A stretch of 64,000 nt of DNA from Vreelandella nigrificans. GTDB lineage: Bacteria > Pseudomonadota > Gammaproteobacteria > Pseudomonadales > Halomonadaceae. Positions 46,219 to 55,738 of the stretch are shown here, in pieces. The stretch spans positions 1 through 64,000 of the forward strand of contig NZ_NWUX01000011.1 in the NCBI RefSeq assembly GCF_002374315.1. The letters are read 5' to 3'. Within the stretch, counting starts at the first letter, position 1. Each line of letters begins with the position of its first letter. A program made the position numbers and the translations under genes. The notes under the pieces were generated by a model. The model saw nothing but the letters and a program-made list of their open reading frames with translations. It did not search any database and was not told where the DNA came from.

Positions 46219-46851
46219 TTAAACGAGCGGGCCACGCCGCTTTAATGCCCACACACTTTCACAACGCCCCCGATCGTCCGCCTCTCCATTTTCAAGCAGT
46301 TCAAGACGAAAATTAGGTGTCATCAAGCGTTCAATTTCCTGGCCCGATACACTGAACGGCGGCCCTGCCTCCTGATCATCGTGGGTTAAGCTGATTAATA
46401 GGCCTTGAGCCCCGGGTGGTACTAGCTGGGCTAAATGAAAGGCGTAGCGCTCACGGGTTGCTGGTGGCAGCGCGATTAGCGAAGCACGGTCATAAAATGC
46501 CCCGACCTCCGCTGCCTGCTGAATATGTAAATGAAAAAAATCGCCGCACCACAGCTCTACATTGCCCTGACGCGACACATCAAACCCTGCCTGGGGATAA
46601 CGGGCAACACCGGCGCTACGCTGGGCAAAGAACTGCTCTATCGCTTCCGGCGCGAGTTCAATGCCCAACACTGGGTGCCCCTGTTCAGCCAACCAGCGCA
46701 TATCCAGGCTTTTGCCACATAGCGGCACCAGCACCTTGGCCCCAGGCCCAACCCCGAGCGCAGGCCAATAGCGGACCAGCGCAGGATGCGTTTCATGCAA
46801 GTGAAAGCCGATACGCCCCTCTTTCCAGCGCTGCCGCCAGGGGTTTTTCAT
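46219..46851 (-). CDS. tpm: Thiopurine S-methyltransferase family protein
   Basis: About 210 residues. WRQRWKEGRIGFHLHETHP opens the protein exactly as in bacterial Tpm. LVPLCGKSLDMRWLAEQGH and GIELAPEAIEQFF form the SAM-binding part. FYDRASLIALPPATRERYA is the late family block. Bacterial members methylate thiopurines, selenium or tellurium compounds. The ATG at 46851 gives the family N-terminus; the frame extends further upstream into the preceding gene but is unlikely to be used. Confidence 0.92.
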   Translation of the reverse strand: MKNPWRQRWKEGRIGFHLHETHPALVRYWPALGVGPGAKVLVPLCGKSLDMRWLAEQGHPVLGIELAPEAIEQFFAQRSAGVARYPQAGFDVSRQGNVELWCGDFFHLHIQQAAEVGAFYDRASLIALPPATRERYAFHLAQLVPPGAQGLLISLTHDDQEAGPPFSVSGQEIERLMTPNFRLELLENGEADDRGRCESVWALKRRGPLV

Positions 46852-46867
46852 TACTATACCCCCTCGC

Positions 46868-47503
46868 TTAGAACCAACGGTCACGCTTTTTACGACGGCG
46901 CGGTAAGTGCGGGACAATCAGCCCCAGCAGTAAGCCTGCGCCAGCCACGCCACCACCATACATAAAGTAGCGCATTAGCAGGTCTTCTTCCTGGGTATCC
47001 AAGCGCGCTTGTAGTGCACGCACTTGTTGGCGAGACTGCTCCGCCTCACTGTCTAGCTCGCGGTTGCGCGCTTCTAGCTCGGTAATGCGCTGCTCGCGGA
47101 TTTCCAAGGTTTCCCGCATGGAGCTAACGCGCTGCTCCCAGGTATCATTAATTCCCTCTAACTCTTCGGTGAGTTCACCGACCTGGGATTCAAGTACCGG
47201 CAACTGCTCACGCGCACTGGGCGTTTGCTGCAACTCGCCGCTTAATACCCACACCGTATCGCCATTGTTACTGCGCACACGAGTGTAGTTACCGCTGGTT
47301 TCAAGCACTTCAACCTGCTCACCGGCATTGAGCGTTCCCACAATACGATACCCATCCGTGGGACCGCTGCGTACATAGGTGCTCAATTCGTCGCTTACCC
47401 AAGCCTGGCTATCAGACTGGGCAAACGCAGCAGTGCCGCTAACACTTAACAACACGCCAACGGCGGCTGCATAACAACTCGAACGAAATTTCTCTACTGG
47501 CAT
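46868..47503 (-). CDS. SH3-domain membrane protein, YgiM-like (TIGR04211 type)
   Basis: A 211-residue protein. A signal peptide (about 1-28) leads to a bacterial SH3 domain (WVSDELSTYVRSGPTDGYRI, about 35-95). A long coiled coil follows (about 100-175), then one C-terminal membrane helix (about 184-202) and a basic tail. This is the layout of the gammaproteobacterial YgiM family. SH3b domains often bind cell-wall material, so it may tether the wall to the membrane. It starts with AGGA upstream and lies just before tpm on the same strand. Confidence 0.88.
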   Translation of the reverse strand: MPVEKFRSSCYAAAVGVLLSVSGTAAFAQSDSQAWVSDELSTYVRSGPTDGYRIVGTLNAGEQVEVLETSGNYTRVRSNNGDTVWVLSGELQQTPSAREQLPVLESQVGELTEELEGINDTWEQRVSSMRETLEIREQRITELEARNRELDSEAEQSRQQVRALQARLDTQEEDLLMRYFMYGGGVAGAGLLLGLIVPHLPRRRKKRDRWF

Positions 47504-47589
47504 GACGTCATGTCCTGATCATAAAACGTGCGTTGGCCGACGAAGCCACCCGCACGTATCGCTTATAGCATTGCGCTTGTCTTAGGCGC

Positions 47590-47919
47590 TTACCCTTCTC
47601 CGCGGGGAGGCAGCGGAAAGGGACGAGGAAACTCCGCAACGCGGGCATCGCTTTTTACTGCCTTTAAAGGGCCTTCGCGCTCTACTTCATCAATACGCAC
47701 AATCGCATTAAGCGGTAGATAACTGCGCTTCACTCCTTCAAAGGTCCGTTGCAGCTTTTCCGCTCCAGGATCAACAACTACCCGCGAGGCATCATCGAAG
47801 ACAAACTCCTCGACTTCAATAAAGCCCCAGAGTTCGCTTTGAAAGATCTCTCTTACATATAAATCCCAAATTTCACCCTGCTGGTGAACCACCACACGAT
47901 AGATCGGCTTAGCCGCCAT
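47590..47919 (-). CDS. DUF1820 family protein
   Basis: A 109-residue protein with the conserved start PIYRVVVHQQGEIWDLYVRE and the family blocks FIEVEEFVFDD and SYLPLNAIVRIDEV. It has no membrane helix and no recognised enzymatic motif. It is widespread in gammaproteobacteria as a short cytosolic protein of unknown role. The C-terminus has a proline-rich tail (PRPFPLPPRGEG), unlike the body. Confidence 0.85.
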   Translation of the reverse strand: MAAKPIYRVVVHQQGEIWDLYVREIFQSELWGFIEVEEFVFDDASRVVVDPGAEKLQRTFEGVKRSYLPLNAIVRIDEVEREGPLKAVKSDARVAEFPRPFPLPPRGEG

Positions 47920-48130
47920 CTTGGCCTATTCCTCTTGCCATTTGAAGGTAACGTTTTCACGACTAGCCTACCATATTCCAGTGTAGCCCTTTAGCAGACA
48001 TCACCAAATGCAACGAATTCCCACCCATTTTCCTTTCAGTGGTTACTAATTAGCAGACGGTAGGCCCCGTCGTGTATGGTGAAAGAAGTGGTAAGGCAAT
48101 TTTATTCACCCACCCACAGGAGTTACCATC

Positions 48131-49354
48131 ATGCAAAAGGATCCCAAGAAGGGCTATATCGCCCTACTAGGCTGGAGCCTCAATGCGATAGAAGCGGCGG
48201 AGAATTTTGACCGACGCTACATAGTGGTTGCACCAGATTGGGCCGAAGAGTATTGCCAAAAGCACGATATTCCTTATGTTCCCTGGAATTTTGAGCGTCT
48301 CAATGACCGTTCGATCGAAATTGCCGAAACGCTGAAAGAAAAAGGCGTTGACGTCGCTATTCCGCTATTTGAAGAAACGGTGGAGTGGGCAGGCGCAATT
48401 AACTCCGTGCTGCTGGACAACCCACGCCTTTATGGCCAGTCGCTACTGCTGCGCGACAAAGCGCTCATGAAACGCCGCGCCCAATTAGGCGGTATTCGCG
48501 TGGGTATTTTTGAAGAGGCCCACGATAAAGAAGACGTTATCCGCTTTTTGAAGCGCGTCAACCAGACCCTGCTTAAGCTGGATGGCGACCCCAACGACCC
48601 AATTCACCTGAAAGCCTTTGATAAGGCAGGCTGCCTTGGCCACCGGGTCATTCGCACCCCGGACGAAGTCGATATGATTCCCGATGAGGAGTTTCCGGTG
48701 CTGATGGAATCGCACCTGGACGGCTGGGAATTCGCGGTGGAAGCCTGGATACACAATGGCAAAATCGCCTTCCTGAATATTTCTGAGTATGTCACCCTCG
48801 GTTATTCAGTATTTGTGCCTGCGTCACCAGAACTTGAGAAGTATCGCGAGCAGATCACTGCGCAAATCGAAAAGCTGATCAAAGCGTTTGATATTGAGTT
48901 TGGCCTGATTCACCCTGAGTACTTCGTCACCAGCGATGGCGAGATGTACTTTGGTGAAGTCGCCTACCGACCACCGGGCTTCAAGGTTTTTGAGCTGTTG
49001 GAACGTGTTTACGGCTTTAACGCTTACCAAGCGTCCATGCTGGTCTTTGATCCTAAAAGTACCCAAGAAGAGGTGGCGGCGTTCTTCCCCAAAGAAATTG
49101 TTGATGCTGACGGCTTCGCTGGCTGCTTTGGCGTGTACCCGCGTCGTCGCGTCGTCAGCCGCCTGGAAATCCCCGAAGAGACTGAAGATCACCCATACTT
49201 TGAGTCTCATGAGCTGACGCCACCGGCTGAAGAGACGGTCACGAAGCGCACCGCCTTTGGTACTCACTGGGGCTTGATTTACTTTAAAGGTGAGGATGCA
49301 CACACCATCCGCGACCTACTCAAACGCCAAGAAGATCTCGACTTCTATGTATAA
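48131..49354 (+). CDS. ATP-grasp enzyme, putative amide ligase
   Basis: A 407-residue cytosolic protein. The middle part has ATP-grasp character: RDKALMKRRAQLGGIRVG (about 108-125), VLMESHLDGWEFAVEAWI (190-207), GLIHPEYF (258-265) and EMYFGEVAYRPPG (271-283), which supply the ATP- and Mg-binding Glu and Arg residues. ATP-grasp enzymes join a carboxylate to an amine or thiol through an acyl phosphate. The N-terminus (about 8-100) looks like the usual pre-ATP-grasp Rossmann-like domain. It starts with AGGAG upstream and is followed after 30 bases by the papain-like gene, so both are probably one transcript. The substrate is unknown; biotin-carboxylase and CarB-like roles are not supported by the layout. 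Confidence 0.85.
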   Translation: MQKDPKKGYIALLGWSLNAIEAAENFDRRYIVVAPDWAEEYCQKHDIPYVPWNFERLNDRSIEIAETLKEKGVDVAIPLFEETVEWAGAINSVLLDNPRLYGQSLLLRDKALMKRRAQLGGIRVGIFEEAHDKEDVIRFLKRVNQTLLKLDGDPNDPIHLKAFDKAGCLGHRVIRTPDEVDMIPDEEFPVLMESHLDGWEFAVEAWIHNGKIAFLNISEYVTLGYSVFVPASPELEKYREQITAQIEKLIKAFDIEFGLIHPEYFVTSDGEMYFGEVAYRPPGFKVFELLERVYGFNAYQASMLVFDPKSTQEEVAAFFPKEIVDADGFAGCFGVYPRRRVVSRLEIPEETEDHPYFESHELTPPAEETVTKRTAFGTHWGLIYFKGEDAHTIRDLLKRQEDLDFYV

Positions 49355-49384
49355 TCCCCGCTACGGCAAGGATAAGGAATCTAT

Positions 49385-51430
49385 GTGACGACCAATCAAG
49401 AGGCATCTTCTTCTGAAGATGGCAAGCTCAACGGATTGCTGAGTAAATTTGATGATGCGGTGCGCCTGCTTTCTCAGGCGCCAGCATTTTCTAAACCGGC
49501 AAAGCTGCCCCGCGTACTAGATACCGCGCGCCGAATCTTGATGCAAGATGGCGGCCCTGCTGGCCTTGAAACACGCGCCGCAGATTTTGAATCTGCGGGC
49601 GTGTTTGCAGGCTCTGATTGGGACACCCCCCAATACTTGATTCCTACGTTCACAACGTTTTCCCTAAAAAGCGCTGATGCCAATGTCGTGGTAATAGAAG
49701 CCTTGAGCGAACTGCGGCTATTGGCCGTTGCCAAGGGTAAGTACCCGCACTCTCTCGTCTCTCAGGAGCATGCTCACCATTACCTGACCCAGGTGATGGC
49801 CATTAACCTGTGGCTACTGTTTAATGCGCCAAGTGAGGCCGAACGGGAAACTCAGGGAAAGCTGGCCATTATTCCTCGCCAGCTTTTCCAGCACTTGGCT
49901 GAACGCATTGGCTACGAGCACGTCATCGACCAGCTGATCGACGAAATCTGGCGAATTCTCAAGCAGCGCCCGATTCAGGTCGATGCCATCAAGCAGATGA
50001 TTACCCAAATCGCCCTGTGCCAAGCAAACCCTGAGATTGATCTAGGCGCCAGTGGGCAAGGTGCCGACCGGTTGGTCAGTTCGCTTTTCGGGCCGACCCA
50101 AGCCTGCCGCGAAGACCCTGGCATTGAGCTTTATCGTGAGCGACTGGAGCGCATGGACAGTGCGGCACTGCAGGCAGAGTCCACCGGTTTTGCCCGTGCT
50201 ATGCACGATACTGGTTTGGTTTCGCCCTACCACGCCGTGCTACTGCGCCACCTCCTTGAGGAGGGAGATCATCTGCTGTCGGAAGCACTGGGGCTTTCTG
50301 CAACTGGCCGCGACTGCCTGTTGTGCTACCGTGAGCTGGTGCACGCGCTGATTCGCAGTGGCGTTTACCCTGCAACAGCCCAGGCTGTTTATGGCCTAGC
50401 ACTGCTGCTTGAAAGAGGCATTTTTTATCAGCCACCGGTAGCACCGGCCATGTGGCGCCAGCTTAATCTAAAGCTCTCAGAATGGGCCCAGGCACGGCTG
50501 AACGTTGCCTACGGCACTACAGCATCGCCCAAAGCGCGGTTAATAGAAGGTGTGCTTTGTATGTTGGGGCTACCGCTAGGCGTTGGCCAGGGCAATAACC
50601 CTACTTGCCAGTCAGCCCGCGCACTTTCCATGTGGGCCTACAATGACCCTGATTATCTACTGCAAATGGTGACCTGGGCGGCGCGAGACGACGAAATCAT
50701 TATGCATTTCGAAGGTCAACCAATCTCCTCTATGGAGAGCGCTCTGGGCGTTGCCTCTGAGCTTCCCATGGACCTGGATCCTGTTTCGCTGATTGTCGTC
50801 CCCCACTTAGATCGTATTTATGCGGAAATGGGCCGTCGCTGCATTGGCCGTGAGGGTGATCCACACCGCTGGGTAAATCCTGAATTTCATGGCTGGTGGT
50901 CGGGCCGTGGCTTTAGCATCAATGTGGACGTTGCCACTGGCCAGCTCTGTGATGTTGATAACTTTGTGCGCCACTTCTATGCAAGCTATCACCCTTACTA
51001 CAACGGCAACCAACCGCTGATTCATCCCCAGCCAGCAGGTATTGCGGTAACTGACAGCGCTGCCCGCTTTATTGGCTGGCACGCTATTACAATTTTGCGG
51101 GCCTCATTGGGCCCAACTGATGTAATGCGTGTCTACTTCTACAACCCTAATAACGATAGCGGGCAAAACTGGGGTGATGGCGTTAAGGTAAGCACCTCGG
51201 GTAACGGTGAACGCTTTGGCGAGGCATCTCTTCCCTTCGACCAATTCACCTCCCGGCTGTATATTTACCACTACGATCCGCTAGAGCGGGGCGAGCTTGC
51301 TGACGTTACGTGCGAAGAGCTTGAGTACGTCAAAGGCTATCTGCATCGTAGCTGGGGAGCAGCCCGTCTACCGCCGACGGACCTTCAGGCCGACGAAGGC
51401 CCCCTGGTGCCGCCAGAAGACCTCTTATAG
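49385..51430 (+). CDS. Large protein with papain-like active-site pattern, function unknown
   Basis: A 681-residue protein I cannot assign to a named family. Residues 1 to about 380 look helical and carry no motif. In the C-terminal part: Q402-G then C408 in GQGNNPTCQSARALSMW, H566 in GWHAITI, and N587 or N589 in YNPNNDSGQNWGDG. Papain has Gln19 and Cys25 six residues apart, His in an HAV context and Asn in an NSWG...WG context; here Gln and Cys are also exactly six apart. It may thus be a thiol protease, amidase or transferase. No signal peptide is visible. The start is GTG, with AAGGA upstream. It lies between the ATP-grasp and tlyA genes with gaps of 30 and 26 bases. Confidence 0.7.
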   Translation: MTTNQEASSSEDGKLNGLLSKFDDAVRLLSQAPAFSKPAKLPRVLDTARRILMQDGGPAGLETRAADFESAGVFAGSDWDTPQYLIPTFTTFSLKSADANVVVIEALSELRLLAVAKGKYPHSLVSQEHAHHYLTQVMAINLWLLFNAPSEAERETQGKLAIIPRQLFQHLAERIGYEHVIDQLIDEIWRILKQRPIQVDAIKQMITQIALCQANPEIDLGASGQGADRLVSSLFGPTQACREDPGIELYRERLERMDSAALQAESTGFARAMHDTGLVSPYHAVLLRHLLEEGDHLLSEALGLSATGRDCLLCYRELVHALIRSGVYPATAQAVYGLALLLERGIFYQPPVAPAMWRQLNLKLSEWAQARLNVAYGTTASPKARLIEGVLCMLGLPLGVGQGNNPTCQSARALSMWAYNDPDYLLQMVTWAARDDEIIMHFEGQPISSMESALGVASELPMDLDPVSLIVVPHLDRIYAEMGRRCIGREGDPHRWVNPEFHGWWSGRGFSINVDVATGQLCDVDNFVRHFYASYHPYYNGNQPLIHPQPAGIAVTDSAARFIGWHAITILRASLGPTDVMRVYFYNPNNDSGQNWGDGVKVSTSGNGERFGEASLPFDQFTSRLYIYHYDPLERGELADVTCEELEYVKGYLHRSWGAARLPPTDLQADEGPLVPPEDLL

Positions 51431-51456
51431 CCGCGTAAAGTGACCTTATAAACCCC

Positions 51457-52209
51457 ATGATTAGACTTGATCAACTGCTGGTCAGCCAAGGGCTGGCCAA
51501 CTCACGTACCCGTGCCCAGCGACTTATTCGTAATGGGCGCGTTTATCACACGGATGGCCGTACGCTCACCAAACCTTCGGAGAAGTGGCCCTTAGATACT
51601 GCTTTACGTATTGAGGATGATCCTGAGGAGCGCTATGCCTCCAGAGCGGGGTTGAAACTTGAAGGCGTTCTGAAAGCACTGGAGTTACGCTTAGATGGGC
51701 GGGGCGTGCTGGACATTGGCCAATCCACTGGCGGCTTCACTGACTGCGCGTTGCAGTTTGGTGCACAGCATGTAGTCGGCGTGGAGGTTGGTCATGGACA
51801 GCTTGCAGAAGCGCTCCGCGACGACCCCCGCGTTACCTGTTTAGAGGGCCTAAATGCCCGTCAAATGAGCCAATCTCCGGCGCTTCAGGAAGCGCTAACC
51901 AAGCACCCTATTGACCTTGCCGTCATGGATGTCTCATTTATTTCGCAAACGTTGATTTTACCTGAGATTGCCACTCTGCTCCCCCTACAGGGGCAGCTCC
52001 TTTCGCTGGTAAAACCGCAGTTTGAGCTTGAGCCTGGCGCGCTGGATAAACGCGGTGTGGTACGTAATCCCAGCCGCTATGCCGAGGTAGAGCAGAAAAT
52101 CCGCACCGCTTGTGCGCACTGCGGGCTTAGCATTAGCCACTGGCAAGAAAGCCCGATCACCGGCGGCGACGGTAATCGGGAGTTTTTATTGCTGGCGGTT
52201 AAACACTAG
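51457..52209 (+). CDS. TlyA-family rRNA 2'-O-methyltransferase (hemolysin-like)
   Basis: A 250-residue protein. An S4 RNA-binding domain (RLDQLLVSQGLANSRTRAQR, about 3-22) is followed by an FtsJ-like methyltransferase domain. The SAM motif reads LDIGQSTGGFTDCALQ (85-100); most relatives have DIGASTGG, so the Gln is a minor change. AVMDVSFISQTLILP and LVKPQFELEPG complete the pattern. TlyA methylates rRNA; some members were first described as hemolysins. It is the third gene of the ATP-grasp operon, though its product may have nothing to do with the other two. Confidence 0.88.
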   Translation: MIRLDQLLVSQGLANSRTRAQRLIRNGRVYHTDGRTLTKPSEKWPLDTALRIEDDPEERYASRAGLKLEGVLKALELRLDGRGVLDIGQSTGGFTDCALQFGAQHVVGVEVGHGQLAEALRDDPRVTCLEGLNARQMSQSPALQEALTKHPIDLAVMDVSFISQTLILPEIATLLPLQGQLLSLVKPQFELEPGALDKRGVVRNPSRYAEVEQKIRTACAHCGLSISHWQESPITGGDGNREFLLLAVKH

Positions 52210-52234
52210 CCGGGCCGGATTAGCATTGATGCCA

Positions 52235-55200
52235 TTAACTCAGATTGGCAGGTGGTAGCTTCTTGGCTGACTGCACTTTGACCGATTTTCCGTCGTCAGG
52301 GTGCAGCCATACGTCCATTTGCTCAAAGGCAACCCTTACTCCCGCATCACGGAACAGTTCATCCACCCGGCAGTTAACTTCATCGGCGGCAAACAGCCGA
52401 TCAACCAAGTCGTTAACGAAGATGCGTAGCTCAAAGTTTAGACTGTGCTGCCCATAGCTTAAGCAGAATACCTGGGGTTCCGGGTCCGTTAGTACTCGCT
52501 CGTTTTCATCGGCTGCTTGGCGTAATAGTTGGTGCACTAGCGGCAAGTCAGAGCCGTGGGAAACGCCATAGGTGAGCACCACCCGGGTAACGTTATCTGA
52601 CAGTGACCAGTTAATAAGCTGGTCGGTAACAAAGGTCTTATTGGGAATAATAATCTCTTTGCGGTCGAAGTCGGTCACTGTAGTAGCCCGTATACGTATC
52701 CGGCTAACGGTACCGTGAAGATTGCCGAGCGTAATAGTGTCACCAATACGTATAGGGCGCTCAAATAGAATAATCAGACCGGAAATAAAATTAGCAAATA
52801 TCTCCTGTAAACCAAAGCCTAAACCAACGCTCAGTGCCGCTATCAACCACTGCAACTTATCCCAGGAAACACCAAGTGTGGCCAGAGCCATGACCACCCC
52901 AGTACCGACAATCGTGTATGAGAGCAGAGAGCTGATGGCATAAGCACTACCTTGCTTTAATACCAAGCGTGACAGCACCATCACTTCCAACAGCCCTGGC
53001 AGGTTTCGAGCCATAATAAATGTTAGTGCGATAACCAGCAGTGCAGCAAAAACATCCGAAATAGACAGTGTATCGCCGACGAGGTCTCCCTCTTCAGCAT
53101 CCCATAACGACACTTGATCCAAGTAGCCCAGCACCGCCAATAGATCCGACCAAACCAAATACAGCAGCGTGCTGAAGCCAATGAGCAGTATCAGTTTAGA
53201 GAGCCGTAGAGACTGGGTGTTGATCTTTTCCATATCCAGCGGCGGCTCATCTACTACTTCCAGCCCGCCTTCGGCGCCCTCTTGCACCTGGGCATGACGC
53301 CTAGCCAGCGCCCGCCGGTAAGCCAGCCTACGCGCAGCTACCGCAAGGCTGCGCACAACGGTGGCTTCAACCACCACCCACAGCCCTAACAAGTAAAGAG
53401 TGATGGCAAAACGCCCTATTAAGCGCAAAGCGGTGTATTCATAACCCCATGCAACCAAGCCTAGTAGGATTAGCGGCACTGCCGCCATTGCAAGCCCCAG
53501 CATCAAGCGAAATAGTCTGACGCCAAAGAATGGCACGTGGGATAAAATCAATTGCGCCAACCACCAGCTCATCGCTAATAAACCTGCTGCCAGCACTCCT
53601 ATCGCGACTGGCCGCAGTGCTAAGGGGGTTTCCATCTGCCCAGACATCGCTGCAATCGCCACCACCGGCGCTAACGCTACACCTAGCCCCCCCAGTAGCT
53701 TACGCAGCCGTGCGTTATAGGCTGGCGACCAGGTAAAGTGCCGCTCTGCAACACCATCGGGCACCAGCAAACGACGCCCGAGAGCCACCACTCCCCAGCT
53801 TAGGCCCAGTTGTAACAGGGCTGGCGCTACGCTGTGTGCCAGCGCACCCTCTGCCGCCTGAAATCCAACGCCCATACCCGCCAAGGCAAGTGGTCCTGGA
53901 ATAGCCAGGAGGGCATTTAATAGCACGGCTTTTGGAGTGTGCAGTTGGGTATCACTTTTCAATCGCCCAATTTGCGAGTGAATCAGCGCTAGGCGCGCCT
54001 TAATGCGCCGACGCAGCCCAACCAGCAAAAAGCTCATTAACAGCAACGGCGCACCCACTAGCATTTGCCACGAAAACCCTTGCCAGTGAGCAGGCAAAAT
54101 GGCACGCCACTCCCCTTCACGCCACTCTAGCCGAAGGTTTTGGGGCAATTGACGAAACCAGTTCATGTCCAGCGGGCGACTGTTGGCGACCCAAAACAGA
54201 TGTTCATCGATGGTGGCGCGCAAGCTACGCGTGGTCGTTAGTAGCTGTTGCTGATTAAGCTGTAGCTCAATTGCCGCACTGAGCAAACTACCGTAGGACT
54301 GCTCAAGCTGCTCTACCAGCTCACGGCGAGACTGGTAAAGCCGTGTGAGAGAGTCCAACAAGCCAGGAGTGACTTCTAATCCCGCCTCTTGCAACCGCTG
54401 GCTGGCTAGGCGCTCGCCTTGGCGAAGTTGGTCACGCTGACGGACCAAATCAAACTGCTTTAAACGTAGGTCTGCAATTTCGTCCTGCAAATCGCGGCGA
54501 GGAGCAATAGAAGGAAGTGACTGACGCTGCTCACGTAAGATGCGCGACAAAAGCTGGCTGCCACGAATTGCCTCTAGCTGTTCATTGAGACTACGCTGTA
54601 GCTGGCGCACTTGCTCCAGCTGGCGTTGTGCTTCGATATTTTCCCGTACGATACCATTGGCACGGTCTGTGGCACGCAGTAACTCTAGACTTAGCTCTTG
54701 GTTAACTTGCTGGGCACGCAGCACCACCGGATGCCCTTCGGCAATAAGTGGGTCGTCTCTGGCGGCATCGGCAATGGCCTGCTCTGACTGCAGGCGCCGC
54801 TGACGATCAATGACCCCTTGAAGTAAGTTGAGTTGCTGCTCTAAATGGTCAATTTGCAGCGACAATAAGTCACGCCGCTGCTGAGCTAGCTCACGTAACC
54901 GGCTGTTAGCGCCCAACTCACGTTGATTCAAGCTTACTTCACGCTCAGCCAGCGCCCGCTCAAGGCGCAGCTGGATCAGTCGTATGTCGTTTTGCGCAGT
55001 AAGTTGCCGTCCTTCCAGCAATGCTTCCCGCTCGTCGTGGTCACGACGCAGGCTTTCAGCGCGCTGCAGTGCATCGGAAATAGCTTGCTGGGCACGCTCG
55101 GGTAGCGTCTGGGCAGCAAGTAGCTGGGAGTTAACATCCGCTAACTGGCTCTGTAACTGCTGAAGCTCTACCACGGCTCCCGCTTGCTGGGATTCCAGCG

Positions 55201-55576
55201 CCTCCAATGGCATATCGCTTAAATCATCGACTGAGCGCTGCTGGCTCGCTTCCTCTGCCTCATTCTGCTCACGCTCTAAGCGCAGTAATAGCTCAGGCGC
55301 TTGGGCAATACGCTGCTCCAGCGCGCTTAAGCGCTCATCAACGGCAACCAATCGATCGTAGGCATGCAGCGCCGCCTCCAAGGCCTCCATGTCACGTCTC
55401 TGTTGTGCGCTTAGCTCACCTTCTTGTGTTTCAAGCTCGGCTAAGCGAACGGACAATTGCTCCTTGGTCGGCACGCCATCGAGGGAATCAGCACCTACCG
55501 CAGTGACGCTGCTCCCGATAACCAAAGCTAATACCCAAACGATTTTTATGACCACCTTGACTGCGAATCTCACCAC
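52235..55576 (-). CDS. Large mechanosensitive channel, MscK/MscM-like
   Basis: A 1113-residue inner-membrane protein. A signal peptide (about 1-30) is followed by a long coiled-coil periplasmic region (about 35-480), a set of about nine to eleven helices (500-900), and the MscS core. The core reads LSVGLGFGLQEIFANFISGL (pore helix), then IILFERPIRIGDTITLGNLHG (shown as overlapping blocks). This matches MscK and YjeP-type channels. They open under membrane tension and release solutes on hypo-osmotic shock, important for a halophile. It is a single gene on the minus strand, convergent with tlyA. Confidence 0.92.
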   Translation of the reverse strand: MVRFAVKVVIKIVWVLALVIGSSVTAVGADSLDGVPTKEQLSVRLAELETQEGELSAQQRRDMEALEAALHAYDRLVAVDERLSALEQRIAQAPELLLRLEREQNEAEEASQQRSVDDLSDMPLEALESQQAGAVVELQQLQSQLADVNSQLLAAQTLPERAQQAISDALQRAESLRRDHDEREALLEGRQLTAQNDIRLIQLRLERALAEREVSLNQRELGANSRLRELAQQRRDLLSLQIDHLEQQLNLLQGVIDRQRRLQSEQAIADAARDDPLIAEGHPVVLRAQQVNQELSLELLRATDRANGIVRENIEAQRQLEQVRQLQRSLNEQLEAIRGSQLLSRILREQRQSLPSIAPRRDLQDEIADLRLKQFDLVRQRDQLRQGERLASQRLQEAGLEVTPGLLDSLTRLYQSRRELVEQLEQSYGSLLSAAIELQLNQQQLLTTTRSLRATIDEHLFWVANSRPLDMNWFRQLPQNLRLEWREGEWRAILPAHWQGFSWQMLVGAPLLLMSFLLVGLRRRIKARLALIHSQIGRLKSDTQLHTPKAVLLNALLAIPGPLALAGMGVGFQAAEGALAHSVAPALLQLGLSWGVVALGRRLLVPDGVAERHFTWSPAYNARLRKLLGGLGVALAPVVAIAAMSGQMETPLALRPVAIGVLAAGLLAMSWWLAQLILSHVPFFGVRLFRLMLGLAMAAVPLILLGLVAWGYEYTALRLIGRFAITLYLLGLWVVVEATVVRSLAVAARRLAYRRALARRHAQVQEGAEGGLEVVDEPPLDMEKINTQSLRLSKLILLIGFSTLLYLVWSDLLAVLGYLDQVSLWDAEEGDLVGDTLSISDVFAALLVIALTFIMARNLPGLLEVMVLSRLVLKQGSAYAISSLLSYTIVGTGVVMALATLGVSWDKLQWLIAALSVGLGFGLQEIFANFISGLIILFERPIRIGDTITLGNLHGTVSRIRIRATTVTDFDRKEIIIPNKTFVTDQLINWSLSDNVTRVVLTYGVSHGSDLPLVHQLLRQAADENERVLTDPEPQVFCLSYGQHSLNFELRIFVNDLVDRLFAADEVNCRVDELFRDAGVRVAFEQMDVWLHPDDGKSVKVQSAKKLPPANLS

Positions 55577-55738
55577 GTCTCATAAACCTCATCGGCACGG
55601 AAAACCCGCAATTTCGGGAAGAAGCGCCATTGTCAGGCGTTCTCTTCTGCAGCGCAATCTAGAGTAGTTGACTTGTGCCTATAGACTGTATAGTAACGAC
55701 GCTGATAACTGTTTAATCTTTATTTGCGAGCCACGTTG

